Assembly: GCA_963995505.1 (NCBI GenBank)
Contig: OZ023199.1
Span: 2,666,001 to 2,730,000 of the forward strand
Direction of reading: 5' to 3'
DNA: 64,000 nt
From: Hypericum androsaemum
Taxonomy: Eukaryota > Streptophyta > Magnoliopsida > Malpighiales > Hypericaceae
In this document: one piece after another, positions 24,103 through 36,010 of the stretch
Numbering within the stretch: the stretch's first letter is position 1
Layout: the number at the start of each line of letters is the position of its first letter
Made by a program: the position numbers and the translations under genes
Notes under the pieces: generated by a model
What the model was told of the DNA's origin: nothing
Seen by the model: the letters and a program-made list of their open reading frames with translations, nothing else
Databases searched by the model: none

Positions 24103-25154
24103 GGGAAAATTACTCTCAAGTCCCTCGGGTTTGCTTAAATATACTCAAAAATCTCCTCTGTTTACAAAATACACGCCGACGTACCTCTAGTTTGTTTTTA
24201 TTATACTTTCGGGTCCCTAAATGAGTTTTTTTCTTTTTTTTTATTGAAATGACGAAAATACCCTTTAGAACAAAAAATAAAAAATTCGCTAATATCATCT
24301 CTTCTTCTACCTCGTAGCATGTGACGTCATCTAGATAATTTAATTGAAAAAAATTATCTTTCAAAAAAATCAAACATCATCTTCTTCGTCCTCTCGGATG
24401 CGATCTTCCTGGCGACGATCCCGTACTTCTTCTTGAGGCGGCGGAGCTTCTCGACGTGCTGGTTCTTCTTGAACTGGTCATAAAAGAGGGTGATGTCGGG
24501 GTGGGGCCCACGCTGTCCCGCCGAGTACTCGAGGAACTCCTGTAGGAGCTCAAACTCGTCCTCGTCGATCCACAGCCGCTGGCATAGCTGTCGTGTCTCG
24601 TCCGGTGGGAGGGGCTTCCGGTCGAGCTGCGGCGGGGAGGGGAGGACGATGGGGACGGGGACGGTAAAGGCAGGGACGGGTGATGGGGACAGAGACGGTG
24701 AGGGCAGTGGAGGGGGCGATGGGGCGGAGGTCTTCCTCGTCATTGTCCATGATCTCGGGGTCGATGTCGTCATGGGACTGGGACGACCAGTCGTCGGGCC
24801 TGGGATTTTGTCGAGCTTTCATTTACCTGTTTCTGATCTTGTTCATTGATTCTTCTCCGATCTAGATCTGATTTGGTTTTGAAATTGATTTTATTTGATT
24901 TCTAAAGTTGTATTTAGATGGTGATGTCACTGGTTAGAGGTAGAAGAAGAGATGTTGTCAGCATTTTTTAATTTTTTGTACTAGGGGTATTTTGGTCATT
25001 TTATTAACAAAAATGAAAAAGAGAGCTGATAACGTGCGTTAGGAACCCAAAAGTATAATAAAAGTAAACTAGAGGGACATCGGCGTATATTTTGTAAACA
25101 TGAGAACTTTTGAGTATATTTAAGCAAACTCGAAGAATTTAGAGTAATTTTTCC
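24103..25154. mobile_element. Pack-MULE (Mutator-like element with captured gene fragment)
   Basis: The ends are long inverted repeats. The left arm (24103-24338) matches the reverse complement of the right arm (25154-24913) along about 235 bp, starting GGGAAAATTACTCT versus GGAAAAATTACTCT. Both arms share GTTTGCTTAAATATACTCAA, then GTTTACAAAATA, then ATTATACTTTYGGG. The element is flanked by a perfect 9-bp duplication, TATAAATTT, at 24094-24102 and 25155-25163. Long TIRs plus a 9-bp duplication identify a Mutator-like element. The 580-bp interior is GC-rich, unlike its surroundings, and encodes a GeBP-like fragment rather than a transposase. It lies about 300 bp upstream of the Pumilio start codon and may affect that promoter. 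Confidence 0.9.
24354..24822 (-). pseudogene. Captured GeBP/STOREKEEPER (DUF573) gene fragment
   Basis: Carried inside the Pack-MULE. The minus strand encodes a Ser/Pro-rich segment and then LCQRLWIDEDEFELLQEFLE, a YDQFKKN segment and EKLRRLKKKYGI. This is the DNA-binding domain of GeBP/STK transcription factors (RLWSxEDE...LLxG...KIRRLKKKY). An open frame runs 24773-24354. A second start at 24822 in another frame encodes an acidic N-terminus (DDIDPEIMDNDEEDL) that would fit the parent gene, so the capture probably includes a frame break or chimeric start. The C-terminal part of the family is missing. Expression is unknown. Confidence 0.75.
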
Positions 25155-25460
25155 TATAAATTTCATCTCGTAGGGTCAAGCTAAAGAGACCTAAACAGCT
25201 GTTGCATAGAATTCAGTCCAAACTCTATCTCACTCCTCATTTATCTTCGAAACCCTAACATCATTCCGCAATAGGAACAATAATCTTTTCGGTTGAGGAT
25301 ATCTCTCCTCTCCTTCTCTCTCTAATCTTTCTTGATTAGATAAACACCACGAAACAGGAGTTGTTGTTGCCTTCTCCAAGTACTGTATGAATCTTCCCTT
25401 TATAATAACCCGACCTTAGGGTGAGTACCAAACTGACCAAAAATCCGCGAAAACATTAAG

Positions 25461-27838
25461 ATGAGGCGAACCCCAGACGTGAGGGATCTCTTTGATCACC
25501 AATGGGTACCCAACAACTCGCCTTCTTACCAAACCCAAAACCCTAATACTCTTCTTGGAAACCCTATGTATCCAACCCATGGGATCTTCCAAAACCGTAG
25601 CCCTAAACCTAACCCTACAACTGCGGATATCGAGGCCGCATTCCTCCGTTGTACCCTGGGGGCCGCCCCGTCGCCGCCCCGGGCTTGTATTTGGGAAACT
25701 AGTATTGACAGGTATGCAGACATTGCCAATGGCTTTTCTCCCTATTATGTGAACCAGGACCAGCTGCCGTTGAACATGATGAGGAGTTTCTCGGCCAGCG
25801 CCGGGCTCGGCCTACCGTACGAGACCCTCGTCGATCGCCAGTGGGGACTCGACGATGGTGGAGCCGGTAGGAACATGACCGGTCTCTACTCGCAGCGAAG
25901 CAACCAGTCTTCTGCCGAATTAGGGCAAGGATTCACCAACCGGCATCTAGGATCGAGATCGAGATCTGTGAACGGCCTGTGCAACCGCGGCCAAGGATGC
26001 AGGCACACGAGGATTGGTAACAACAACAACACCAGCCAGGGAATATACACGTCCCTGGATCAAGTGGCCGGGAGAGTCGCCGCGGTGGGTACGGACCAAG
26101 AAGGATGCCGTTTCTTGCAGAAGCTCTTAGAGGAGAGGAGACGCGAACATGTCGATACAATTTTCTTCGAGGTCAAGGACCACATCGGAGATTTGATGGT
26201 GGATCAGTTCGGAAATTATTTGATGCAGAAGTTGTTTGAGATCTGCACAGACGAGCAGATGACTCGTCTGCTCCTTTCCTTGATCAATGTTGTTCATGAC
26301 CTTTCTCGTATATGTGGTCATCCGCATGGGTAAGTCTTTGGTTTGTTTAATCTTATTTTCTAAGATTTGCTGCTTTGTTGTTTGTATATTTTAGTTGAAA
26401 AAATAGAATATTAGACCGGTTATTGGTCTAAGAATTCTGAAAATTTTAGAATAGTCAGTATATCCTATATTTTATGTGAGCTCTAAAAGATTATGAAAAA
26501 ATTATAGTCTGACTTGCTATCGCAACCCGTAGCTATTGGTGGGTAGGACGGATATGCATGTCCAACTCATTTACATGGTTTAGACATGCATATTCTTTGT
26601 CTAATAAAATCATTTTACTTTTTCATAGAAAAAGTCTGACTCACATCCTACTAACTATGCCCCTTATATCCAATGGCTTATATTGTAGTTGAGCTCTACA
26701 TGGTTCTTAAGATCAATAGTTTAAATATTGCGACAATCATTAAGTTAATCGGATCTCGGATTACAATCTGGCTCACATCATACTAACTATACCCCTTATA
26801 TTTGTACTATTTGTTTGGAAGCATTTGTTTGGTTGTTTATTTCTCCTGAAAAGTGTCTTTTCGGCCGTATAGAACACGTGCAATGCAGAAAATGATTGCG
26901 AGGTTGAAGACGCAAGAACAAAGATTGTTGCTGGTTTCTTCCTTAAAGCATTTGACTGTCACACTAACCAAGAATCAGAACGGTCATCACGTGATCCAAC
27001 AATGTTTGAATCACTTCCCCCATGAGAATACTAAGGTACAGAATCTTTAAAAAGAATCGAGTTCGAACTTTGTGAATATAATTCACACTTGTACCAACGT
27101 TGTTGTTGGCAGGTCCTTGTCAAGGAAATTGCAGAACATTGCCTAGAAATTGCAATGGACAAGAGCGGCTGCTGCGTTCTGCAACAAGCTGTCGCTAGAT
27201 CCGAAGGGAAAATAAAGGATCGCCTCGTCGATGAAATCATTTCTAATGCCATAGTTCTCTCTGAGCACCCTTACGGGTAATTTATTTTCCAATTTATCTT
27301 ATTTGGTTATATTTGAAGTGATGAACATAGAATGTGCAACCAAGAAAATAAACTAAAGACCCAGGCACCTGAACAGGAACTATGTAGTGCAATACTCACT
27401 AGGGCTGAGGCTACCGCGTGCCACCGCGGGTATACTAAACCGCCTACGTGGGAACTACGTCGCGCTCGCTATGAACAAGTACGGGAGCAATGTTGTAGAG
27501 AAATGTCTCAAGGAGTGCGAGAAGGGCGACGTGGCGATGATCATCAGCGAGCTCATGGACAGCGGCCACGACTTCTTGAACGTCCTCCAAGATCAGTACG
27601 GCAATTTCGTTGCTCAATGCGCTTTGGAGGTCGCTCAGGTTAGATCATATGTCATGCTTCATATGCGTATTATCTTATAAGACATGACATTCTTTGACAT
27701 AGACACATTATAATGTTGTCATGTTTTTGCAAGCAGGGAGGAATTCGGAGCCAGTTGGTGGGGATAATCCAGAATTACTCAGCTAATCTTCACAGTCATC
27801 TCTTTGGCAAGAAAGTGCTTGCCAAGGCTCGCATGTAA
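25461..27838 (+). CDS. Pumilio/PUF RNA-binding protein (APUM7/8/12-like)
   Basis: Sequence-specific RNA-binding repressor of mRNA translation or stability. Exons: 25461-26329, 26873-27035, 27113-27276, 27377-27638 and 27737-27838; 519 residues with phases consistent. Residues 1-200 are low in complexity (Asn, Ser, Gly, Arg) and poorly conserved. The Pumilio domain occupies about 205-519. Repeat signatures in order include EGCRFLQ, FGNYLMQ, HGTRAMQ, NGHHVIQ, SGCCVLQ, YGNYVVQ, YGSNVVE and YGNFVAQ. The SNxxE in the seventh repeat fits recognition of G in a UGU core. The family comparison (short protein, domain at the extreme C-terminus) points to the APUM7-12 group. A TTTATAATAA motif near 25400 is a plausible TATA box. 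The Pack-MULE ends about 300 bp upstream. Confidence 0.9.
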
Positions 27839-28492
27839 CAATTTTCGGTTTATATCATCTCGTATCTTGGCAAGCTTAGGAAGTTGTTACTAATGTTGTT
27901 TTTTTTAGTTCGGAAGTTCTAATTGTGCTACTAGAGTTCGTGTTATTGTGTGTACCGAATTCACACTCGTGTGTTTTCGTTGTTTAGTGTTTGTAACCCC
28001 TAAAGGGTTTTGGAGAGATATTTTTTGAAATAAATATATTTTTTCTAGAGACATTCTCTCATATATGTTCCTTTCACTTTGTTATTCCAAAGTATAAAAG
28101 TATGTTTCGAGAATCCAAATTCTCGAGTTATCTGCTGCTTGAATCCTAATAATTTAGATTTATGTTTCTAGCATGACGCCTAAATTTGAATTTTTCTTTA
28201 GGAGAATATAATTCAATATCAAAATCTGCATTATAATTTGAGTTACATGGACTCAAATTAAACACGGAGTTATAAATTTCAGTTAGCTGTCTTGAATCCT
28301 AACAAACTCGGCATCATAATTAGGAAGAACTAAACGGTTCAGGACGCCGAAAAGGCTGGAATATGGCATTCATTGATCACAAACAATGTAAGATCCGAGA
28401 AAGGGGATCGAGACTTCAACCCACGTCAGAGTAGAAAACGGAGATCTGATTCTGCAGATTGCATGAATTAGCCAGCCCCCCCAATCGTCTTG
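27839..28492. other. Convergent 3' spacer
   Basis: 3' UTRs of the Pumilio and TXNDC9-like genes, which converge here, separated by AT-rich sequence. A possible polyadenylation region (AATAAATATATTTTTT) lies near 28030. No other feature. Confidence 0.5.
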
Positions 28493-29945
28493 TCAATGCA
28501 TTGTCATAGTCACGCTCATTTGCACCGGGCAGCCATAGCTTAACCTGAATCTGAGTGAGTCGTGTCGTTCACTCTGTCGCACGCTCCTAGTTTTCGCGCT
28601 GGATCTGGATGTGTTCAAAGATGACGACTCACCCTCAAGAAAGATAACTTGAGCTTTAGCCAACCTCTCCTCCAGTTCCTCCGTTGTAAAGTCATCAGTC
28701 CCACCAAGCTGGTCAAACCCCACCTGTAAGCATCAATCCTTAGCTCTGTATTGTCCAAACCAACAAACTGAAACATCAATTTGCAAGACATACCACATAA
28801 TCATCAACTTTTGCATTCTTTATAAGGGCGAGGGTCGGAAGGACAACAATCTTGAGCTTGTCAGCCAAAAACGGACTCTTCTCGGCCTGGATCTTCACGA
28901 AACGAGTCTCCACGTGTTGCTTCGCCAATATACTCAAGTGCTTGTCCATCACCTGCAAACCAACTGTAGAACATGGATCGCATTTCCTAAACTCGTCCAC
29001 AAAAAATTCACCACAGAAACACAATAAACTCGGAACGATCCCGCATCTGTTGAATGCCACATTATAACCGCACAACCACTCATCGATATGAACTTTGACT
29101 AAATGGAGATTCATCAACTATACACCCCTAGGTATTCTCCGATCCGACCGAAGGCTCGTGTCTTAAGCAGATCTCACGCAACCGGAGAAATCCTCCCGAT
29201 AAGCTCGGGTCCGATTTTCAAGCATTCGGTTCAAGTGTTCAAACACAATTCAAATCACAATACGAAATTTTCTTTCGTACTGTGGTGGAGTACGAAAAAT
29301 AGTTACTTATGGTGGTATTATACGAAAAAAAATTTTGTATTGTGTTTCTGAACCGAAAAACTTTAAAAACGAACTATTTTGGTGAAAAACAAAACTCGGT
29401 AGAGTTTTTTCCCAACTTCTTACATAAATTCCTCCGGTCCAATCGAAAGATCAGGCTTTAAGCAGATCGCACGCAACCGGAGCAATCCTCCCAATATGTT
29501 TATCATCCGCTAAATTTCAAAATCGTAACAAATCAAAATGACGATAATAACCTTGCAGGGCCAGTTCTCTCGGTAGAAGTGGCAGACGACGCGGTCGCTG
29601 GCCTTGACGGCGGGGAAGAAGTCCTTCTCGGAGTGGATCTCGGAGTGGTCACCGTGGCCGAGGGAGATCCAACGGCTCCGCTTCTCGGCGAGGCGCTTCA
29701 TCTGATGGCGGCGCCGCTCCCTGATGGCCTCTAGGTCCTCGTCGTCGAGGCGGTCCAGCGCCGTGATCTCGTCGTCCAGCTTCTCCTCCACCGCCTTCGC
29801 CACCGTCAGCACCTGATTCTCTACAAACTGCCGCGTCATCTATCAACCAGGGAAAAAAATCAACCGTCAGATTAGGTTCCGGTTGGTTTAACCTCTTCCG
29901 GAGACGGTTAGAAGCGGTTACCTCTTGAACTTGGGAGTTGTCCAT
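28493..29945 (-). CDS. Thioredoxin domain-containing protein 9 homolog (TXNDC9/phosducin-like)
   Basis: Cytosolic thioredoxin-fold protein of the phosducin-like family, which assists chaperonin-mediated folding. Exons: 29945-29922, 29839-29552, 28952-28794 and 28723-28493; 233 residues. The N-terminus MDNSQVQE is a tiny exon. The helical segment VLTVAKAVEEKLDDEITALD is followed by RRRHQMKRLAEKRSRWISLG, FYRENWPCKVMDKHL (where thioredoxins have CxxC, here PCKV, as in the family), FVKIQAEKSPFLADKL and LPTLALIKNAKVDDYVVGF. The C-terminus diverges after SVRQSERHDS: a family-like short Ser/Asp tail and stop appear in another frame near 28540-28555, while the actual frame runs about 17 residues further. 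A small frameshift is the likely cause. A LINE lies about 230 bp upstream. Confidence 0.9.
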
Positions 29946-30156
29946 TTGTTCCTCTCGTGTAATTCAAGGTTTTTTTTTTTTGCTTTTTCTTTAATAATTC
30001 ACCGGCCTCTGTCTCTCTCTCAAAATCGAAATTGGAAGGGGGGAAGGGAGCGAGCAAGAGAAACTCAGGGTTGTCGTTCTCGGTTGGAGGGAAACGCGGG
30101 ATAATTGGAACTTAATTTGCGGCGGAAATCCCATTCCCAGGGCCTCAAACGACGTC

Positions 30157-30993
30157 GGTGTGATACCTTGTAGTTTTTTTTTTTGCGGGGTAAAACACAT
30201 ACTTTTCATTAATACTAAGAGACAGAACCTTACAACCAAACAGCCAACAGGCAAGCAGAGATAGCTATTAACCGAGACGAAAAGTTCATCTAGCCGATAC
30301 TAACATCCCACCTTTACCACCCACCCATCACCAAACATTCCGTAAACAATAGTAGGGACAAAACAACCGAAAAATAAGCCCTCAATTTGTAGTGTTTCCC
30401 ACGTGCAAGGTACATGGTTGCATGCAGCCGCCGGCCTAGGGTAAAAACCTACTCCAGAAAATTTGCCCTGAACAGAAAAAAACCGGAGTAGAAAAAGAGT
30501 GCACCGCGGAAAGATCCCGCTCAGCACTGCTTAAACAAAAACACTACGAATTCCCCTGATACATCCAATGTCCCATATGAACAAATACCCCAAACTCAAC
30601 TACCCACCCAGAAAAGAAACAGAACCTGGTTATATCGTCAACTCCCCACCTCCTCCCTCACAAGCATCCCTCCAATGCAGTCCGGCGGCCAAGTGCACAC
30701 CAACAGCCCCTGTTCCGGTGGGATAAGCATCTTGGCCAGCTCGTGAGCAACCCCATTTGCTTCCCGCCGCACAAAACTCACCCGCACCATGCGAAATGCC
30801 GACCAAAGGGACCGACAATCATCTACTACCGTTGCAAGATCGCTCCTATCAGTCTGATTTTCCTTCAGCTATACCACCATTGTCTGACAATCTGACTCCA
30901 TCTCTACCCGTTCTAATCCTAACGAGGCCGCAAACTCCAGTCCAATCAACATGGCCTGCCCTTCCAATATAGCAGGTGTGATACCTTGTAGTT
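30157..30993 (-). mobile_element. 5'-truncated LINE (L1-type) with 19-bp target duplication
   Basis: The sequence between 30176 and 30974 is bordered by perfect copies of GGTGTGATACCTTGTAGTT at 30157-30175 and 30975-30993. An 11-base T run immediately after the left copy is the poly(A) tail of a minus-strand insertion. The right part encodes an RNase H-like fragment (separate entry). Only about 800 bp of the 3' end is present, the typical result of incomplete target-primed reverse transcription. It is inserted in the promoter region of the TXNDC9-like gene. Confidence 0.88.
30638..30972 (-). pseudogene. LINE RNase H-like (RVT_3-type) fragment
   Basis: Inside the truncated LINE. Translation of the minus strand gives an AILEGQAMLIGLEFAASLGL segment, then MESDCQTMVV, with the Glu-Ser-Asp of the RNase H fold, then an in-frame stop, then SFVRREANGVAHELAKM (the closing His/Ala motif) and a stop at 30638-30640. 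The internal stop and missing upstream region make it a dead fragment. Confidence 0.75.
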
Positions 30994-32646
30994 ATTCAAT
31001 ATTACTTGGAAAAATGTATTTGAAAATTTTACACAGTGAGCACATTATATTTTTCAATATAACATAATTAATGAGAAGTAGTAAAAATCATTCATTTAGA
31101 ATTTTATATTTTTCAAAAAGGAACCTATCGGTTAGCCTAGCCTATGCTTTTCAAAAGGGGACAATTAATACCATGTAATTAATATTGTTTGAAAGGATAA
31201 CGAAGCAAAGTTTTTTTTTTCTTGAAATTATTGTAAAACAAGATTGACCTAAAGTGTATGTGATTTTATAAATATGATAATAATCAGAATAAATTTAATT
31301 TTTAAGCGTATAGAATTTGCAAATTAACTTATTGCTTATTAGTCTGCTAAAAAATAAGTGCGAAGAAGAAGTATATATCGCGTGAAATTATACACGCACA
31401 AAGTTTGGACAGTGGTTGTGACGTGGCTTGGGCCGAGAACGGGCCTGTGCCTGGACCCTTCCCGAAGGTGCGATGCAATCTTTACGAAGAAACCAGTAAC
31501 AACCAAATCAAAATGAAAATAGTAACAAAAAGCAATGAATAAATTTTTTAGGGTTTTATTTTTCTTACTTCCATTTTTTATATATAAAAAATAAAAAATG
31601 TCATAATAAATATGAGAAAGAAAAAATAAATCATGTAAAAATCAATGTTTCAAAATATGAACCGGAGGAAGACCCGAGATTTTTCTGCTCCCTGTTCACC
31701 TGGTCCGACGGGAATTTTTTTAAATAAAAAATATATTTTATTAATTTTATTTAGTATTAAAATATCTAACTTTATTACCAAGCTTATAATTTAGAAGTAT
31801 TAAAATAATTATTTAATCACTTTTAATACAATAAAAGTTAAAGGTATTTAAAAAAAGATTTTTTGGTTGTTTTGACTCGACTAGTCAATTCGATCTCTTG
31901 AACCGCTATCCGAATTTTGACACAAAAATAGCCCTGTCTTGCTCCCAGGTCGTAAACTATATATATTAGACAGTATTTTTTAAAATCTTGGTAAATATCG
32001 TTATACCTAAAAAATGTAAAATATTAGTTGTCGAAAACCAGGTCTTTTTTTTACGTGGTGCACCTCACTGAATGCACTGAAGTAATGGGAAACCCTTTGG
32101 TCGTATATGGTTTGAAAATGGCGCACATTTAATTCAGTACTCTCAATTACCGATGCCACGCAACCCTACCTTACGCTCTCAGAGTCATGTCTTGATCAGA
32201 TCCGCCTGTGGCTCTGTCCCTTATTTAATCGAATTGGTCTATTAACGTTGTCTGTTTTTTTTCGAAAGTGCGGATCAAATTTTTATATAAATACAAGTAC
32301 ATCAATCATCTCGTATCATCTAATAAATCTATTGAATTTCTATGAAAATAATTCTTCAAAAATGATTCTACAGACTAACAATTTTATCGAGAATTCACAC
32401 GAAATCAGAACGGAAAGAATTATATTCTAACTTATATTGGGTTAGAGAATTGGTGCTCCCACAATGAAACACAACATTAATTAAACACACAGTTATTCCC
32501 CTTTATTATTTCACATGGTCTCCAAAACATAGCGACAATAAAACAAAACCCACGAGACACTAAACATTCTCATACAAGAAAACCCATCAAAGTAGTCCCT
32601 TAAAAATCTTATTCCAATTTATTCTCAAGAGCTAATTAACCAAATT
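30994..32646. other. AT-rich spacer
   Basis: Long AT-rich stretch without genes. At 31645-31960 there are diverged ends rich in CCGGAGG/GGTCCGACGG and GACTCGACTAGTC motifs resembling the MITE-like family described at 22.0 and 45.2 kb. The right end contains the 3' UTR of the GASA gene. Confidence 0.45.
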
Positions 32647-33364
32647 TCAAGGGCACTTGGGTTTGCCCTTGGAGTTCCTCTTGTCCCTATAGCAAGGGCA
32701 CTGGTGCTTGTTGCCGTAAGTCCCAGAGGGCACGCACTTGCACTCTGCGCAGCATATCCCGCAGTACTTTAGGCACCTGTCCTTCACTCCTGCCCTTGCA
32801 CACCTTGCCTGGCATTGCTTCCCACAGTATCCTAATCACATTAATTCACGAGAATCAGTGTGAAGATCGTGCAAACTTCAGTATATCGCCTAACGAGTTT
32901 AGATATAATATGAGATCCCGATTGCGGGTGTCAATATTGATCAATGGGTTTAACTAAGGTGCACACCCTCTCTATTTAAAGTACAAAAAATAGTTTAAAT
33001 TTGAATTTAGGAACATGTGGAATTAATGTATGCTTAATGAGTATGGTAAGAAATCGCAAATTTTACATCCAGTTATCCTTGTCAGAATTTGAATCTCAAC
33101 TTTCGCAAAATCATAACACGTCTTATCTTGTAGGGTCAAATATCCTTTGACTATCAAAGAATATTTAGCCTAATAATACAAAGAGTGTACTAATTGAAGG
33201 AGATTTAGAATTCAAACTATAACAAATGTGTAAAATTTTACCTTTGAAAAATCCTCTTTGGCTAAGAAATCTAATTAGTTACCTGATTGGGCGATGGCAG
33301 GCTGCAAGAAAGATGAGCTTAACAGGAGAGAGAAAAGCAGCAAGGTGGCGACCAAGAGCTTCAT
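32647..33364 (-). CDS. GASA/snakin cysteine-rich peptide
   Basis: Secreted gibberellin-regulated/snakin peptide, a family with antimicrobial and growth roles. Two exons, 33364-33283 and 32831-32647, encode 88 residues; the phase-1 junction completes a Gly codon. The first 27 residues form a classic signal peptide ([20 protein letters not shown] then QPAIAQ). The mature part is about 60 residues and contains 12 Cys in the GASA spacing: [38 protein letters not shown] and the terminal KCP. An ATATATATAG/CTATATATAT tract about 100 bp upstream is a likely TATA box. Very confident for the family; the specific role is not determined. Confidence 0.95.
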
Positions 33365-33462
33365 CTCTGCTTTTGGCTCAATTGATCAGCTTACTAAAAT
33401 CTGATTAGAAAGCAATAATTAGAGGTGGACGGGCAGCGAGTTAGCTAGTGAATTGAGTGGGG

Positions 33463-33480
33463 ATATATACATATATATAG
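33463..33480 (-). promoter_or_regulatory. Probable TATA box of the GASA gene
   Basis: The minus strand reads CTATATATATGTATATATCC about 100-115 bp upstream of the GASA start codon, a suitable distance for a TATA box plus a 70-80 nt leader. Confidence 0.5.
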
Positions 33481-33599
33481 TACCACAAAGGAGAGTCATG
33501 TTCTAACCGGGCAGGGGAGAGTGACAATTATTACAGTTTTTTATGAACCTATGATATTTTGAGTCATATTGTAGAGTTTTTCATGTTGCACTTTTAACA

Positions 33600-33720
33600 A
33601 TGTCTTTTATATTCGTAAATCGTAAGATTTGAATTCAAGACATCTTTAAATGAATCTAATATCTTTAATACTCGGAGTAACTCTATGATCTAATTGTTAC
33701 ATCTTAGAAGATAGCAATAG
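33600..33720 (-). repeat. SINE-like element (tRNA-derived family)
   Basis: The minus strand contains an RNA polymerase III B-box-like GAATTCAAATCTTACGA motif about 40 bp after a tTRGATTCatt segment. The same order is found near 35630-35745, 56835-56935 and 61796-61890. Diverged and without clear ends. Confidence 0.35.
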
Positions 33721-34984
33721 TTTGTTGAATATTTTCAAAGCCGCTAAGACAGAGAGTAAATGGGATCGACCTGGCGACCTCCAGAAATTAATTTCCGAGA
33801 GCGTTGTTCCATGAACTTCCGAATCTATTTTCTTGCAACTTGCGGGCGCCAGTTAACTGGCGACCGCAAGTCTACCCGGACAGATTCAAACTTCGTGTCT
33901 CTTGAGTTTAAATTCAAGAGAAGTGACCCAAACTCATAAGCCACCATTCATGAACGTTCCAGAAACGTTTATGGATGATGAAGAGGCTCCAATGATGAAT
34001 CCAAACCCCTATAAATAGCAATTAACATGTTTCTTGTTTTCGAACGAAAATCCCTCCTTTCCTACATCTACTATAAGCATCATCAGAATCCAAATAGCAA
34101 GTTCTTGATCGAGTTAAGATCGTACAAATCTTAAACTCGATTACAGTGTTAAGAGCGTGAAAGAATCTTTATTCGGAGGGTCGAATTTTGTCTGAAAGAA
34201 TTTTCATAAAATCTTTCACGTTTATGCTACACTAAAACTCATCCTCCTATCCGAAATTTCTTGACAACATAGTCGGCGACGTGACAACGGTAGTAGCCAT
34301 CGGTCCAATCATCATCAAAATTTCAAATTTTAGAATAAAAACGAGTCAATTTTTGTGTCGGGTCACGATTAAACCATTAAGACCGTAATTTTTAAGACAA
34401 TTAGGGAGGGTTTTTAGTTTTTTTAAACGAGGGACAAAGGTTTCTTAATTTTTATTAATTATCAAGGGTTCATATACAACGCGGTAGATTGATCCCCTCA
34501 AATCATTCAAGTAAATATCCGGGTAGGATAGTAAAAGATTCAGAAGCTCAACATAATAAAAAAAATGGTCAGAGAATACTTCGAGAGAGCATCGAACACA
34601 TAATTATCCTTTCTCCAGATATATTGGATCAGTTAATCTCGAGTAAGCAACTCCCTGACTCGGTAGAATAAGCCTGCCTGGTCCCGTATCACCTCGGAAG
34701 GGTTTTTAGTTAGTTGAGATGGCGGTAAAGAAATAAATACAATAGCTGACAATTTAGAGGAAGGACAACAGGTGGAGCTTTTTCCTTGGATTAAGGGCCT
34801 CCTCCATTGGACTGTGTATCCACCACGATGTTATTGCAGGGGTGCATGAGTTGTAAAACGAAGGTACTAGAACTAGTCCAGTACCTTTTAAACCTTTTGT
34901 CCATTTCTGCCCCATGTGTTGTTCCCGAGAGCACACTCCCTCATCTGGCGCTTTCTAGTTCCCCCACTCAGCCCATTGGAACTT

Positions 34985-35485
34985 TTACTCGCAGAATTTC
35001 ACTTTCGTACCATGTAGTTTGCTATTTTCTTTCTGGTGATTTTTTTCTATAGAAAAATTTTAAATTGATATTTAGTCAGAAATTTCTAACTATGATTAAT
35101 GTTGTCATCAGTGTCGTTTAGATAGTTACATCCACAAGAAGACATTTTTTTCCTCCCCATTTTCACTAACATGCCAAGTAAGACCCATAAGTAGTATCAA
35201 TCTAATAAACATTTATTAAAATTCAGGGGAAATAACTCCATTCGTATTTTAACCCCGTTGAATTTCATTCTAGTACCATGCGACTTCACTCTTTTTTTTT
35301 TACCAAATACCCTGTGATTTTTTTTCGGACATAGATTTCTTAAATGTTAATTGACAAATTTTTAACTATGGTTAATATTTTATTAACTAATATCAGTGTA
35401 GATTATCACGTAACTCATTTTCACTGAGAGACCATAGATAGTAACAATCTGATAAACATTTACTGAAATCCAGGAAAAAACATAT
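34985..35485 (+). repeat. Imperfect tandem duplication, offset about 270 bp
   Basis: The motifs ACCATGTAGTTTGC, TGTGATTTTTTTC, TTAATTGAYA, TTTCTAACTATGATTAATRTT, ATTTTCACTAA and AGTARYAATCTRATAAACATTTA occur in order at 34985-35225 and again, more diverged, at 35270-35485. No coding content. Confidence 0.5.
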
Positions 35486-35629
35486 AACTTCGCTGCCCCA
35501 CAAACTGAAATATCATATTAAGATCATCAATGAGACCGGTCCCGCCATTTTTGGTGCTGTACCACAATTATAGATAGATGCATTGCACCAAACAGCTAGA
35601 TACCCAGTTCCCATGCAACTAAAGCCAGC

Positions 35630-35745
35630 TAAGTAAGTACTAAATGGTAAGAGATTTGGATTCGGTCTTGAGTTCAAATCTCGCAAATATAAAAAATATA
35701 ATTAGGAGAATTACTCCTAAAATATGGTCCGACGGTGTTCGATTC
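35630..35745 (+). repeat. SINE-like element (tRNA-derived family)
   Basis: TGGTAAGAGATTTGGATTCG followed by GAGTTCAAATCTCG resembles A- and B-box promoter motifs. The tail ATTAGGAGAATTACTCCTAAAAT is shared in part with 56835-56935. No clear target duplication. Confidence 0.4.
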
Positions 35746-36010
35746 CAGATATAAGAGGTTTTGCAAAAAGAAAAAAAGCCAGTTAGGTTTATATAATTAT
35801 ATTACAAACTTTGCTCACCAAAACACAAAAGAAAGGAGACGGGGTTTCAAGGAAAAAGACCACAGGAAAAGTGTGGAGCCTCACCTCATCCCTTATTTGT
35901 TGAGGCCAATGCTGTTCTTCGGCGTCGTACCATGAGCCAACAGATTGATCTGTCAATTGACAGACATATAAGCATTGCAAGGAAACGGGGGGAGATATTG
36001 AAGACGAGGA

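Larger units (their letters stand above)
33481..36010. other. AT-rich intergenic region
   Basis: No gene recognised in 2.5 kb. It contains a SINE-like piece near 33600-33720 (minus orientation), an imperfect tandem duplication (34985-35485) and a SINE-like piece near 35630-35745, each listed separately. The right end (35950-36010) is the 3' UTR of the DHU1-like gene. Confidence 0.45.

Noticed and set aside
34480..34720. Possible organelle-derived insertion (ATATTGGATCAGTTAATCTCG region)
   Set aside because: No organelle gene could be recognised and composition matches the flanking spacer.
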